From Fructilactobacillus carniphilus (GTDB taxonomy: Bacteria > Bacillota > Bacilli > Lactobacillales > Lactobacillaceae), in contig NZ_CP097121.1 in the NCBI RefSeq assembly GCF_024029675.1, positions 806,001-870,000 on the forward strand: a DNA stretch of 64,000 nt, given 5' to 3'. The position numbers were made by a program, and so were the translations under genes. Below the pieces are notes generated by a model. That model was not told the origin of the DNA, ran no database searches, and worked only from the letters and a program-made list of their open reading frames with translations. This document shows positions 56,712 through 64,000 of this stretch, in pieces (position 1 is the stretch's first letter; every line of letters starts with the position of its first letter).

Positions 56712-57626
56712 TTATTTTTTTAATAATTTTGCAATTTGTTCGATCTCCGCTGGCGTAGTCCGGCAACAACCGCCAATAATGTTCGCACCCGCAGCCAACC
56801 AATCCGGCACTACGTCGGCAAAGGTCTGGGGGTGTTCGACCGGAGTCCAGGTTTTGGTTTCTGGATCATAAATATCACCCGGATTGGGATAAACAACCAA
56901 CGGCTTCTGCGTGACTTGCCTCATTAATTTCAACGCTGGCAAAACGTTCTCAAAAGGCATGCAGTTGATTCCAATCCCACTGACCGCCTGTGAATGATCC
57001 AGCCACTCTGTAACCACGTCTAACGGCGTTCCATCACTAAGATGATAAGGATCCTTGATACTTAAACTAATCCAAGTCGGGACTAAATGAGGTTGCTGCG
57101 CCAGAATCGTAGTTAAGGCCTGGACCTCCGCAAAGTTGGGAATCGTATCAACCGACAGTAAATCTACCCCAGCGTCCACCAACGTTTGAATCTTTTCCGT
57201 GTGAAAGGCTTCGTATTCAGCAGGACTTAACTGGTAGTCTCCCGTGTATTCGGAACCATCCGCTAGATAAGCCCCATACGGTCCCACGCAGCCGGCCACG
57301 AGACCCTCCGGTTTGACGTCATCGCGCGCTTGTTGAGCTAATTGAACCCCCCGGCGAATCAAGTCCAGCGCTGCTTCTTTTTCAATGCCGACTTTTGCAA
57401 AGGCGGTCACATTAGCTTGATACGTATCAGTGATGGCAATCTCTGCCCCTGCCCGGAAGTAACTGGCATGGACGTCATAGATCGCATCCGGATCCGTCAG
57501 CAGTGCGTTGGCAGACCATAACGCATCGTTGGTTTTAACTCCGCGTTTTTCCAGTTCCGTTCCCATTGCGCCGTCTAGCACAACAGGCGTTTCTAAGCTA
57601 GCTGTAATTGGATTAGTTTGTGGCAT
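56712..57626 (-). CDS. mmuM: Homocysteine S-methyltransferase
   Basis: MmuM makes methionine from homocysteine using S-methylmethionine. The 304-residue protein is a (beta/alpha)8 zinc enzyme: DGAMGTELEKRG at the N-terminus, one zinc Cys in GINCMPF, and the C-terminal pair in GGCCRTTP. The ATG at 57626 overlaps the end of mmuP by 14 bases, with GAGGAGG upstream. The mmuP-mmuM pair lets the cell import and use S-methylmethionine from plant material. Regulated by the T-box leader at 59.0-59.3 kb. Confidence 0.95.
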   Translation of the reverse strand: MPQTNPITASLETPVVLDGAMGTELEKRGVKTNDALWSANALLTDPDAIYDVHASYFRAGAEIAITDTYQANVTAFAKVGIEKEAALDLIRRGVQLAQQARDDVKPEGLVAGCVGPYGAYLADGSEYTGDYQLSPAEYEAFHTEKIQTLVDAGVDLLSVDTIPNFAEVQALTTILAQQPHLVPTWISLSIKDPYHLSDGTPLDVVTEWLDHSQAVSGIGINCMPFENVLPALKLMRQVTQKPLVVYPNPGDIYDPETKTWTPVEHPQTFADVVPDWLAAGANIIGGCCRTTPAEIEQIAKLLKK

Positions 57627-58998
57627 GTTGTTTCCTCCTCTTTTGAAACCATTCCTTTAGTTCATAACCACCATAACAGATTAGGACGAAGGGAAGCGTA
57701 ACTTCTAAAGCAATCCGTTGGTTCGGATCAAACCAAATCAGGATGCATGATAAAAAGCATAGTACAAAGGCCAGCCAGGGTAACCAGGGATAACCCGGGG
57801 TCCGAAAGGCTAACTGCTGCGCCTCCTGCTTTGACAATTGCGCCCGAAACCGAATTTCTGACAACGCAATTGCCATCCAGACAAAGACCACTGCGAGCCC
57901 CGAAATGGAAACCAACACCAGGTAGACCGTTCCGGCAGCGTACACGGCCGACAATAAGGCGAGAATCCCTCCCACCATGCTGGTTAACAAAGCGTAGATG
58001 GGAATCTCTCGTTTGGTGGTTCGCTGAAAGATGGGAGAAATCACTCCTTGATTGGCCAGCGACCACAGCATCCGTGTCGAGGCGTACAACCCGGAATTGG
58101 CCGCCGAAATAATGGCGGTTAATACCACGAAGTTCATCAAATTGCCGGCCCATGGTAAACCAATGGCCGAGAGAATGGTGACAAATGGGCTCTCGGTCAC
58201 GCCCGCTTGTTGGTACGGCAGCAAGGCACTCATGACCACCATACTGCCGACAAAGAAGATCACCAGTCGTCCCAACGTGGTTCTGATTGCCTTGGGAATC
58301 GAGCGTTCCGGATGCTGGGCTTCGCCAGCGGTAATCCCAATGAGCTCGGTCCCTGAAAAGGCAAAGTTAACGGTCAACATAGTGGTAAAGACGCCCTCAA
58401 ATCCGTTCGGGAACCAACCATTCTTGGTAAAGTTGGTCAGCCCAATGAAATGGCGAACACCGTGGTACGGTAGCAATCCCAAGATGGCGCCACTGCCCAA
58501 CAGGATAAACGCTACAATTGCAATCACCTTGATGCTGGCTAGCCAAAACTCGGTAGCAGCAAACCATTTCACCGAAAAAGCGTTCATTAAGAAGATGACG
58601 ACGATCAATAAGCTACTCCAGATCCAGACTGGGACCCCTGGAAACCAGTGCCACATAATCAGGCCAGCCGCCGTAAATTCCGATCCCAGCGCAATGGTCC
58701 AGGTTAGCCAGTATAAAATGGCCACCACAAAGCCCGCACTTTTGCCCAAGTAACGTTGGGCATAGACGTGAAAGGAGCCCGTCTCTGGCATGGCCACCGC
58801 TAATTCACCCAGGCACAGCATGACTAGGTACACAATCACTGCTCCTAATAAATACGCTAAAATGGTCCCCAGTGGTCCCGCTTCGTGAATCGTATAGCCC
58901 GAACTTAGAAACAGTCCGGTTCCAATCACCCCACCTAAAGAAATCATCAGAATCTGTCCTGAAGAAATCTCGCGAGCTAAATGTTGTTTGCGTTGCAC
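57613..58998 (-). CDS. mmuP: S-methylmethionine permease
   Basis: An APC-type amino-acid permease of 461 residues with 12 membrane segments, close to E. coli MmuP: shared stretches include SLGGVIGTGLF, VAMPETGSFHVYA, LYWLTWTIALGS, VNFAFSGTELIGI and SAANSGLYAS-RMLWSL. With mmuM downstream this supports S-methylmethionine uptake. The start is a GTG at 58998 with AGTAGGG upstream. A T-box leader precedes it, so expression should rise when a particular tRNA is uncharged. Confidence 0.93.
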   Translation of the reverse strand: MQRKQHLAREISSGQILMISLGGVIGTGLFLSSGYTIHEAGPLGTILAYLLGAVIVYLVMLCLGELAVAMPETGSFHVYAQRYLGKSAGFVVAILYWLTWTIALGSEFTAAGLIMWHWFPGVPVWIWSSLLIVVIFLMNAFSVKWFAATEFWLASIKVIAIVAFILLGSGAILGLLPYHGVRHFIGLTNFTKNGWFPNGFEGVFTTMLTVNFAFSGTELIGITAGEAQHPERSIPKAIRTTLGRLVIFFVGSMVVMSALLPYQQAGVTESPFVTILSAIGLPWAGNLMNFVVLTAIISAANSGLYASTRMLWSLANQGVISPIFQRTTKREIPIYALLTSMVGGILALLSAVYAAGTVYLVLVSISGLAVVFVWMAIALSEIRFRAQLSKQEAQQLAFRTPGYPWLPWLAFVLCFLSCILIWFDPNQRIALEVTLPFVLICYGGYELKEWFQKRRKQHATN

Positions 58999-59026
58999 GT
59001 TATCCCTACTTTCTCAATTACCAAAT

Positions 59027-59290
59027 AAAAAACACCCGTCCTCAAAAAAGGACGAGTGTACTCGCGGTGCCACCTTCATTTCTCCCCTTCTCACAAAGCG
59101 GAGCTCGGTCAGTTACAGCTGGTCAGTATAACTGAGTCTTGATATCGGTAACTACCCCGCGTCGGGCTCATGATTCACCCCACGACCAGTTTGCCAGTCC
59201 ATCTTCAGTCAGTTAGTTTCATCCCTTTGCACCACCCAGGGACTCGCTGAGAAACGCTCCGACTTACTCAACTGCAGCGGTTTAAATATT
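59027..59290 (-). promoter_or_regulatory. T-box riboswitch leader of mmuP-mmuM
   Basis: On the minus strand the leader has the T-box sequence AAGGTGGCACCGCG (59063-59076) and an intrinsic terminator (59027-59058, ACACTCGTCC with GGACGGGTGT, then T). Stem I can be drawn: apical stem TCCCT/AGGGA, GTTTC/GAAAC, AGTCGG/CTGACU-type helix, an AGTA on the 5' side of the specifier loop and GAAGATG on its 3' side. The specifier is ATG (59200-59202, Met) or, one base over, GAT (59201-59203, Asp). The bulge reads UGGC, so the acceptor-pairing base is C. Confidence 0.9.
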
Positions 59291-59296
59291 TTTATC

Positions 59297-59325
59297 AGTG
59301 TAGCGCGCTTTTGTAAGAGCGTCAA
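59297..59325 (-). promoter_or_regulatory. Promoter of the T-box/mmuP-mmuM transcript
   Basis: Minus-strand TTGACG, 17 bases, TACACT. Confidence 0.75.
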
Positions 59326-59492
59326 CTTGATGATGGCACAAAAAAACGATTATTGGCTAACAATCATGGCATAATTTAGTCTAGCATTCGTTGATTAATG
59401 ATAAAAACAATTATAAATTGAATTAACGATCGTCAATCCTCATGTTGCCGAACTTTCAGTCCCATTATTTATAAACTTAGATTAATTAGTAT

Positions 59493-59521
59493 TTGACAAG
59501 CGTCACTTTTTCCGAAATAAT
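59493..59521 (+). promoter_or_regulatory. Promoter of the sarcosine-oxidase-like gene
   Basis: Perfect TTGACA, 17 bases, AATAAT; about 38 bases before the start codon. Confidence 0.65.
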
Positions 59522-59558
59522 CAGCACTAACTAAATTAAAGTAAAAAAGGAGATTTTT

Positions 59559-60683
59559 ATGCGTAAGATTTACGACTTAGCCATCATCGGGACCGGGTCG
59601 GTAGGTGCCGCCGCTGGTTATTACGCTAGCCAAGCGGGGCTCAACGTCCTCGAACTCGATGCCCACGTTCCCCCGCACGACTCCGGATCTCATCACGGCC
59701 AAACCCGTTTGATTCGGCATGCCTACGGAGAAGGTCATCAGTACGTGCCCTTGGTATTAGCCGCCCAACAACTTTGGGACGAACTGGGCACCCAGTCACA
59801 CCAATCCATCTTTCACCAAACCGGGATTCTGAGCGTTGCGCAACCCACTTCGGCGTTTCTGACAGAACTCGAAGCCAGCGCCCGGGAATTTCAAATTCCC
59901 CTGGAATCACTCACAAACACTGAAATTCACCAGCGGTATCCCAACTGGAACTTTGCCGCAGAATACCGGGGACTATTTGAACCCACCGGTGGTTACTTGG
60001 AATCAGAAACCGCCATTACCGCTTATCTGGATCTGGCTCGCAAGAATGACGTCCAACAGGAATTCAACCAACCGGTGCACCAACTGCGGCAGTTAGCCAA
60101 CGGTGATTTAGCAATTACGACGCCCCAGCAAACCTATCAGGCCCATCAGGTAGCGGTCACCACGGGAACCTGGGTCAAAGAATTACTCCCCGATTTACCA
60201 ATTCAATCAGTCCGCAAGGTCTTTAACTGGTTTAAGACCACGGATGAGCGCTTAACCGAAGCTGCGGGCTTTCCAGGCTTTACCGTCGAGTTAACCAATG
60301 GCGATACTTACTATGGCTTCCCGGGTATCGAAGGAACGATTAAAATCGGCCGCCACAACGGGGGCCAACCAATTGACCATCCCGATGAGCGAACTCCCTT
60401 TGGAAGCTATGAACAGGATTACCATGAAATTGACCCGTTATTGGACCACCATCTGACAGGCACTGCCGGCCTAGATCACGGTGGTGCTTGTAGCTATGAT
60501 TTAACGCTCGACCAGGACTTCATCATTGACTACCTGCCGGACAATCGCAACGTCCAAATCGTAACCGGATTAAGTGGCCACGGCTTTAAGTTTGCCAGCG
60601 TGTTGGGCCAGATTATTGCTAACCGAGCAGCGGAAAAATCGACTAACTTTGATCTCACTCCCTTTCAACTCAATCGTTTCTAA
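59559..60683 (+). CDS. Monomeric sarcosine oxidase/N-methyltryptophan oxidase family flavoprotein
   Basis: A 374-residue FAD-dependent amine oxidase. The N-terminal dinucleotide fold has IIGTGSVGAAAG, followed by SHHGQTRLIRHAYGE typical of monomeric sarcosine oxidase (MSOX) and SolA. Near the C-terminus ACSYDLTLDQDFIIDY contains the Cys that in MSOX binds FAD covalently. Such enzymes oxidise N-methyl amino acids to the amine, formaldehyde and H2O2; the real substrate here is unknown. The ATG follows AAAGGAG. It is monocistronic, with its own promoter and terminator. Use would need oxygen and tolerance of H2O2. Confidence 0.85.
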   Translation: MRKIYDLAIIGTGSVGAAAGYYASQAGLNVLELDAHVPPHDSGSHHGQTRLIRHAYGEGHQYVPLVLAAQQLWDELGTQSHQSIFHQTGILSVAQPTSAFLTELEASAREFQIPLESLTNTEIHQRYPNWNFAAEYRGLFEPTGGYLESETAITAYLDLARKNDVQQEFNQPVHQLRQLANGDLAITTPQQTYQAHQVAVTTGTWVKELLPDLPIQSVRKVFNWFKTTDERLTEAAGFPGFTVELTNGDTYYGFPGIEGTIKIGRHNGGQPIDHPDERTPFGSYEQDYHEIDPLLDHHLTGTAGLDHGGACSYDLTLDQDFIIDYLPDNRNVQIVTGLSGHGFKFASVLGQIIANRAAEKSTNFDLTPFQLNRF

Positions 60684-60722
60684 CCAAAAAAGCGTTTGGC
60701 AACTGCCAAGCGCTTTTTCTTG
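60684..60722. terminator. Bidirectional terminator between the oxidase gene and mprF
   Basis: AAGCGTTTGGCA with TGCCAAGCGCTT (one G-T), a short loop and T runs on both sides. Confidence 0.85.
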
Positions 60723-60723
60723 T

Positions 60724-63270
60724 TTATTGTTGTTTTGGTCGTTCGTTCACAACCGCTAATAACTGGAGCATCGTGAAGACCAGTGAGTTATTCTTCCGGT
60801 ACACAAAGTACTTAGATTCCCACTTATCCACGTATTTTTGCTTGTACGAACGCAATCCCTGGAAACTATAGAACGAGTCCCCATATTCGTAAATCAAGTG
60901 GGCAATCTTTTCGTTAATGAAACTAAAACGGGAATTCCCCACGTTGGCTAACGGAGCCATCCCCAAGTTAAAACATTGATAACCCTCGTCCTTTGAGTAC
61001 TGGAACAGGTTAATGAAAATCCCATCCATCACTCCTGATGGTGCTTTAGAACTAGACCGCATCAAGTCAATCGACGTCATCTTATGATCTCCCGTCGGCA
61101 TGATGTTGGCAAAGGCCACGATTTGTTGGTCTTCATTTCGAAAGACCGCAATTGGAGCCTGGTTCAGATAGTACGGATCGAAAAATCCGAGTGAGAAGCC
61201 CTTTTCTTCGCGACCGTGGAGCCACTCGTCAGAAATTTCTTTCAACTCGCTCAGCAATTTATCACTGAACGGTGGTTGCAAAATCTCAAAATGGTACCCA
61301 TCTCGTTCAAACTTGTGCATTAAAGCCCGTTCTCCTCGGTGTCGTTTTCCCACCAGGGTAAATTGGTTCAGATCAACCTGACCTTCTTCACCGGCCTTAA
61401 TAAAGTCAAAGCCTTTATCGTGCAGCATCATCGTCAACGATTCACTGACTTCGTAGAAGACGAGGGTTAGATCCGCGTTATCCACATCAATCATGAACTG
61501 ATCAATCGCTGCTTCTAGTTTCTCCTGATTTCCAAAAGGTTCCCCCATGATAATCAGCTTATTCGCTTTTTGTTTATACATAAAGGCGATTTGATCTTCG
61601 CCGTCTTCTGTATAGAAGTACACCTTTTTATCCCGCAGGAAAACCAAGTGACTAACTTCATTCCCACTGTACTGATTAATCAACTTTTTAATCCGTTCAC
61701 CATCAAACGGAAGATCGTACCATGCTAGGTTCGCGTAGGTTAAATAGCGATACAGACCATAGAGAATGCAGATGGCGATTATAAACCCAATCAGCCCAAT
61801 TACCCAAGTTTGCTGGGACGGCAAGAGATAGGCATTGGTCAACTGTAAGTGGCGGTGATTGCCTAACACAAAACCGACAAGGACGTAGAGACCAAACGTG
61901 GCAATGAATAAGCCAGCGTCAGTAATTAGCGCTCCCCACGAGTAGGTCAGTCGTTCCCGATAGAGCCCCTTCCGGGCCAACCACAGACAAATCAGGATAA
62001 AAATCAGAAAGATGGCCAGTGGGAGTGGAAAATCTTCTTTCCACAGGGTATTCGCAATTGCAAAGACCAGTAGAATTACCGTAGGCCAGAACGCCTTTTG
62101 CACCCGGGCTCCGACTCCGCGTGCCAGTCCGATTAACAGACAGCCGACAATCACATTTGATAATTGCCCCAAGAAGTACAGACTAAAAGGTGCCAGCGAA
62201 AAGTACAATGGGTTGACCAGCACCACGTTCGGCACCGTAGCCAACAGAATCATCATAATCCCAGAGAAGTACATGAAACAGGTCACAATGATCTGGGACG
62301 ACCGTTGTACAATGTTCGCTGGAATATCATCTAAGAAGCGGTTAAACCGCTTCAATAATTCCTGAGCAAAGAGCACGACCCCAATTCCAAACGGAATAAA
62401 GTAGTAAAAGACCCGGTACAACAGCACCCACACGGTTGCGGTGGTTGGTGAAACTCCCATAAATCCTAATCCGGTAATCATCGTTAAATCAAAGGTTCCC
62501 AGTCCCCCAGGCAGCATTGAGATGACCCCAATGACGTTCGCTGCAATGAACAACGGAAAGACACTAACAAAGTCGATGTGGAGGTTCATGAACATCCCAA
62601 TGATGATGAAGAACAGGCCACAACTGCCCCATTCTAAACAGGAACCGATAATTAACTTAATTTCCCGTTTAATCGTCAAATCAGCGAAAAATTCCGAGTT
62701 GTTGAAGCGGGTAAACAGGAAAATCACCGGGAAGTAAATTCCTCCTCCTAGCAAAAATGGCCAGTAACGATGATCTTGCTGACCTACACCAAACCCGTAA
62801 ATCATCACTAACGACACAATACAATAAGTGGATAAGCCGGCTAGTAAGAACAGCGCAATCTTAGAAATTGCATAGAGCACCTGTTTCTTGGTCGCGTTCT
62901 TACTGTAAAAACTCGCCCGTAAACTGGCCCCTAAAAAGCCTCCAAAGCCGGCAATGTTGGTAAAACTATTAGTAATCCAGCCACTCTTAATGATGTAACC
63001 GGGTTTAAACTTTCCTGGCAAAAACTCAACAATTGTAAAATCGTAGGTCAACATCGGTGTGACTGCCAAAAGACCGAGTACGGTTAAAATCAGCAAATGC
63101 AGCGGTGACTGGGAAGCCAAGCTGGCCTGCATCTGTCGCCCGTTAATTTCTTGCAGAATGTTATGCCCTTCGTAGATAACAAAGACAATCATTACAATTA
63201 AAAACAGTGCTTTCAGCACGTTTAGATAACGGTTAAACCAATCCGATACTCGTTTAATAAAATTTTTCAC
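60724..63270 (-). CDS. mprF: MprF, phosphatidylglycerol lysyltransferase/flippase
   Basis: MprF adds lysine (from Lys-tRNA) to phosphatidylglycerol and flips the product outward, lowering negative surface charge and giving resistance to cationic peptides. The 848-residue protein has an N-terminal flippase part with about 14 membrane segments (about 15-505; SMLPGGLGTFDL segment) and a C-terminal cytosolic synthase with two GNAT-like folds (about 515-840; FANIMPTGDHKMTSIDLMR segment). The start is a GTG at 63270 with GGAGG 7 bases upstream; it overlaps the stop of a 14-codon leader reading frame. It lies downstream of rplJ-rplL. Confidence 0.94.
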   Translation of the reverse strand: MKNFIKRVSDWFNRYLNVLKALFLIVMIVFVIYEGHNILQEINGRQMQASLASQSPLHLLILTVLGLLAVTPMLTYDFTIVEFLPGKFKPGYIIKSGWITNSFTNIAGFGGFLGASLRASFYSKNATKKQVLYAISKIALFLLAGLSTYCIVSLVMIYGFGVGQQDHRYWPFLLGGGIYFPVIFLFTRFNNSEFFADLTIKREIKLIIGSCLEWGSCGLFFIIIGMFMNLHIDFVSVFPLFIAANVIGVISMLPGGLGTFDLTMITGLGFMGVSPTTATVWVLLYRVFYYFIPFGIGVVLFAQELLKRFNRFLDDIPANIVQRSSQIIVTCFMYFSGIMMILLATVPNVVLVNPLYFSLAPFSLYFLGQLSNVIVGCLLIGLARGVGARVQKAFWPTVILLVFAIANTLWKEDFPLPLAIFLIFILICLWLARKGLYRERLTYSWGALITDAGLFIATFGLYVLVGFVLGNHRHLQLTNAYLLPSQQTWVIGLIGFIIAICILYGLYRYLTYANLAWYDLPFDGERIKKLINQYSGNEVSHLVFLRDKKVYFYTEDGEDQIAFMYKQKANKLIIMGEPFGNQEKLEAAIDQFMIDVDNADLTLVFYEVSESLTMMLHDKGFDFIKAGEEGQVDLNQFTLVGKRHRGERALMHKFERDGYHFEILQPPFSDKLLSELKEISDEWLHGREEKGFSLGFFDPYYLNQAPIAVFRNEDQQIVAFANIMPTGDHKMTSIDLMRSSSKAPSGVMDGIFINLFQYSKDEGYQCFNLGMAPLANVGNSRFSFINEKIAHLIYEYGDSFYSFQGLRSYKQKYVDKWESKYFVYRKNNSLVFTMLQLLAVVNERPKQQ

Positions 63271-63311
63271 AGGTTTCCTCCAAAATTCTGGTCGCCTCGT
63301 GGTTTAATCAT
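63267..63311 (-). CDS. Possible 14-residue leader peptide overlapping the mprF start
   Basis: An ATG at 63311 has a near-perfect TAGGAGG seven to nine bases upstream and opens 14 codons (MIKPRGDQNFGGNL) whose TGA stop overlaps the GTG start of mprF in a different frame. The mprF ribosome site lies inside this frame. This is the arrangement of translational coupling. It could be a control element for mprF or simply a chance frame; conservation would decide. Confidence 0.4.
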   Translation of the reverse strand: MIKPRGDQNFGGNL

Positions 63312-63327
63312 GCAAAAATCCTCCTAG

Positions 63328-63359
63328 TAAAAAAGGATGTGTGAAAAACACACATCCTT
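63328..63359 (-). terminator. Terminator after rplL
   Basis: An 11-bp perfect stem (AAGGATGTGTG with CACACATCCTT) with a 5-base loop and T run on the minus strand. Confidence 0.9.
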
Positions 63360-63376
63360 GTTTAAGAAGACTATGA

Positions 63377-63742
63377 CTACTTAAGGGTAACAGTAGCACC
63401 TTGAGCTTCAAGTTTTTCTTTAATATCGTTAGCTTCGTCTTCTGAAAGACCTTCCTTAACGATTGATGGAGCGTCATCAACCATTGCCTTAGATTCTTTC
63501 AAACCAAGACCAGTGATGTTTTTGATTTCCTTAATAACTTTAATCTTACCAGCACCACCAGAAGTTAATTCAACGTCAAACGTTGACTTAGCACCAGCGT
63601 CACCACCAGCAGCACCGGCAGCAGCAACCGGAGCAGCAGCTGAAACATCAAATTCTTCTTCGATTGCTTTTACCAAATCGTTTAAATCAGTAATAGAAGC
63701 ATCTTTTAATTGTGAAATAATTGCATCTTTATCAAAAGCCAT
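63377..63742 (-). CDS. rplL: Ribosomal protein L7/L12
   Basis: L7/L12 forms the flexible ribosomal stalk that recruits translation GTPases. The 121-residue protein has the N-terminal dimerisation region (about 1-33), an Ala/Gly-rich hinge (about 34-52) and the C-terminal domain with [12 protein letters not shown], ending VTLK. The ATG at 63742 follows AGGAGG. It follows rplJ with a 31-base gap in the usual order and is closed by a strong terminator. Confidence 0.98.
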   Translation of the reverse strand: MAFDKDAIISQLKDASITDLNDLVKAIEEEFDVSAAAPVAAAGAAGGDAGAKSTFDVELTSGGAGKIKVIKEIKNITGLGLKESKAMVDDAPSIVKEGLSEDEANDIKEKLEAQGATVTLK

Positions 63743-63773
63743 TTTTATTCCTCCTCATAGGACAGTAATTTTA

Positions 63774-64000
63774 TTATGCGGCGTCATCGTCGTCTGATTT
63801 GCTTTCAGCCACAGCCTTTACAGCGTAGGCAACGTTACGGATTGGTGCTTGTAACATACTTGCAAGAGTAGCAAGCAGTTCTTCACGGCTCGGTAACGTA
63901 GCAAATTCGTTAATCTTATCAAGGGAAGCAACTTCACCTTCGATAATTCCACCTTTAATTTCTAAGGCGTCGTGATCTTCAGCGAACTTCTTCAAGATTT
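63774..64000 (-). CDS. rplJ: Ribosomal protein L10, C-terminal part (runs off the window)
   Basis: The last ~75 codons of L10, the stalk base that anchors L7/L12 dimers to the ribosome. The visible part has the KGGIIEGEV segment, a [14 protein letters not shown] helix and the C-terminal helix that binds L12 dimers, ending in an acidic tail (SKSDDDDAA). The 5' part, including the L10 leader where autoregulation usually occurs, is outside the window. The frame is open to the right edge. Confidence 0.95.
   Translation of the reverse strand, partial: ILKKFAEDHDALEIKGGIIEGEVASLDKINEFATLPSREELLATLASMLQAPIRNVAYAVKAVAESKSDDDDAA

Overview
The window reads as a chromosomal segment of a low-to-mid GC Lactobacillaceae bacterium; the genus cannot be fixed from the sequence. 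Supports are the gene order comFA-comFC-hpf-secA-prfB-...-hprK-lgt-gpsA-trxB and dnaX-ebfC-recR-yaaL-tmk-darA-holB-yabA-rsmI, HprK/cre-type carbon control, CtsR, CIRCE, LexA and NrdR sites of the Firmicutes type, a Gram-positive T-box leader, and an L-2-hydroxyisocaproate dehydrogenase of the lactobacillar type. No rRNA, insertion sequence, prophage or CRISPR array was seen.

Layout. 1-5.6 kb (minus): gap, pgk, tpiA, eno, secG and the 5' part of rnr, with a hairpin after each glycolytic gene and no cggR in front. 5.7-7.1 kb: tRNA-Arg(CCG), a mostly non-coding stretch with one possible small membrane-protein gene, and CtsR-controlled clpP. 7.1-24.7 kb (minus): whiA-yvcK-rapZ, LexA-controlled uvrB-uvrA, trxB, then hprK-lgt-gpsA, a MinJ-like PDZ membrane protein with a holin-like partner, prfB with its +1 frameshift, secA and hpf. 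24.7-28.7 kb: comFA-comFC, divergent yigZ, and an LrgAB-type pair. 28.8-35.8 kb: the potassium importer kimA, CIRCE-controlled groES-groEL, rex and an ABC-F ATPase. 35.8-37.7 kb: three lineage-specific membrane or surface genes. 37.9-43.1 kb: a hydroxyacyl-CoA dehydrogenase-like gene, then tsaB-rimI-tsaD, an acyl-ACP thioesterase and rsmI. 43-50.6 kb: the dnaX...holB replication/repair group, interrupted by a MacB-type ABC gene, followed by SRP RNA and tadA. 51-55.7 kb (plus): nrdH-nrdE-nrdF under two NrdR boxes. 55.7-64 kb: L-HicDH, T-box-controlled mmuP-mmuM, a sarcosine-oxidase-like flavoenzyme, mprF, and rplL with the 3' part of rplJ.

Most of the window is conserved housekeeping DNA. The strongest anomaly is nrdF: after a complete class Ib beta subunit the frame runs on for about 121 codons of very AT-rich, foreign-looking sequence. 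Other points to check are a tidy orphan small-protein transcription unit before clpP, a 14-codon leader peptide overlapping the mprF start, a Fur-type 7-1-7 palindrome at the start of the MacB-type ABC transcript, a T-box whose tRNA-acceptor base does not fit tRNA-Met although the genes are for S-methylmethionine use, and a 28-codon membrane segment lying in frame just after the stop of a small membrane protein.
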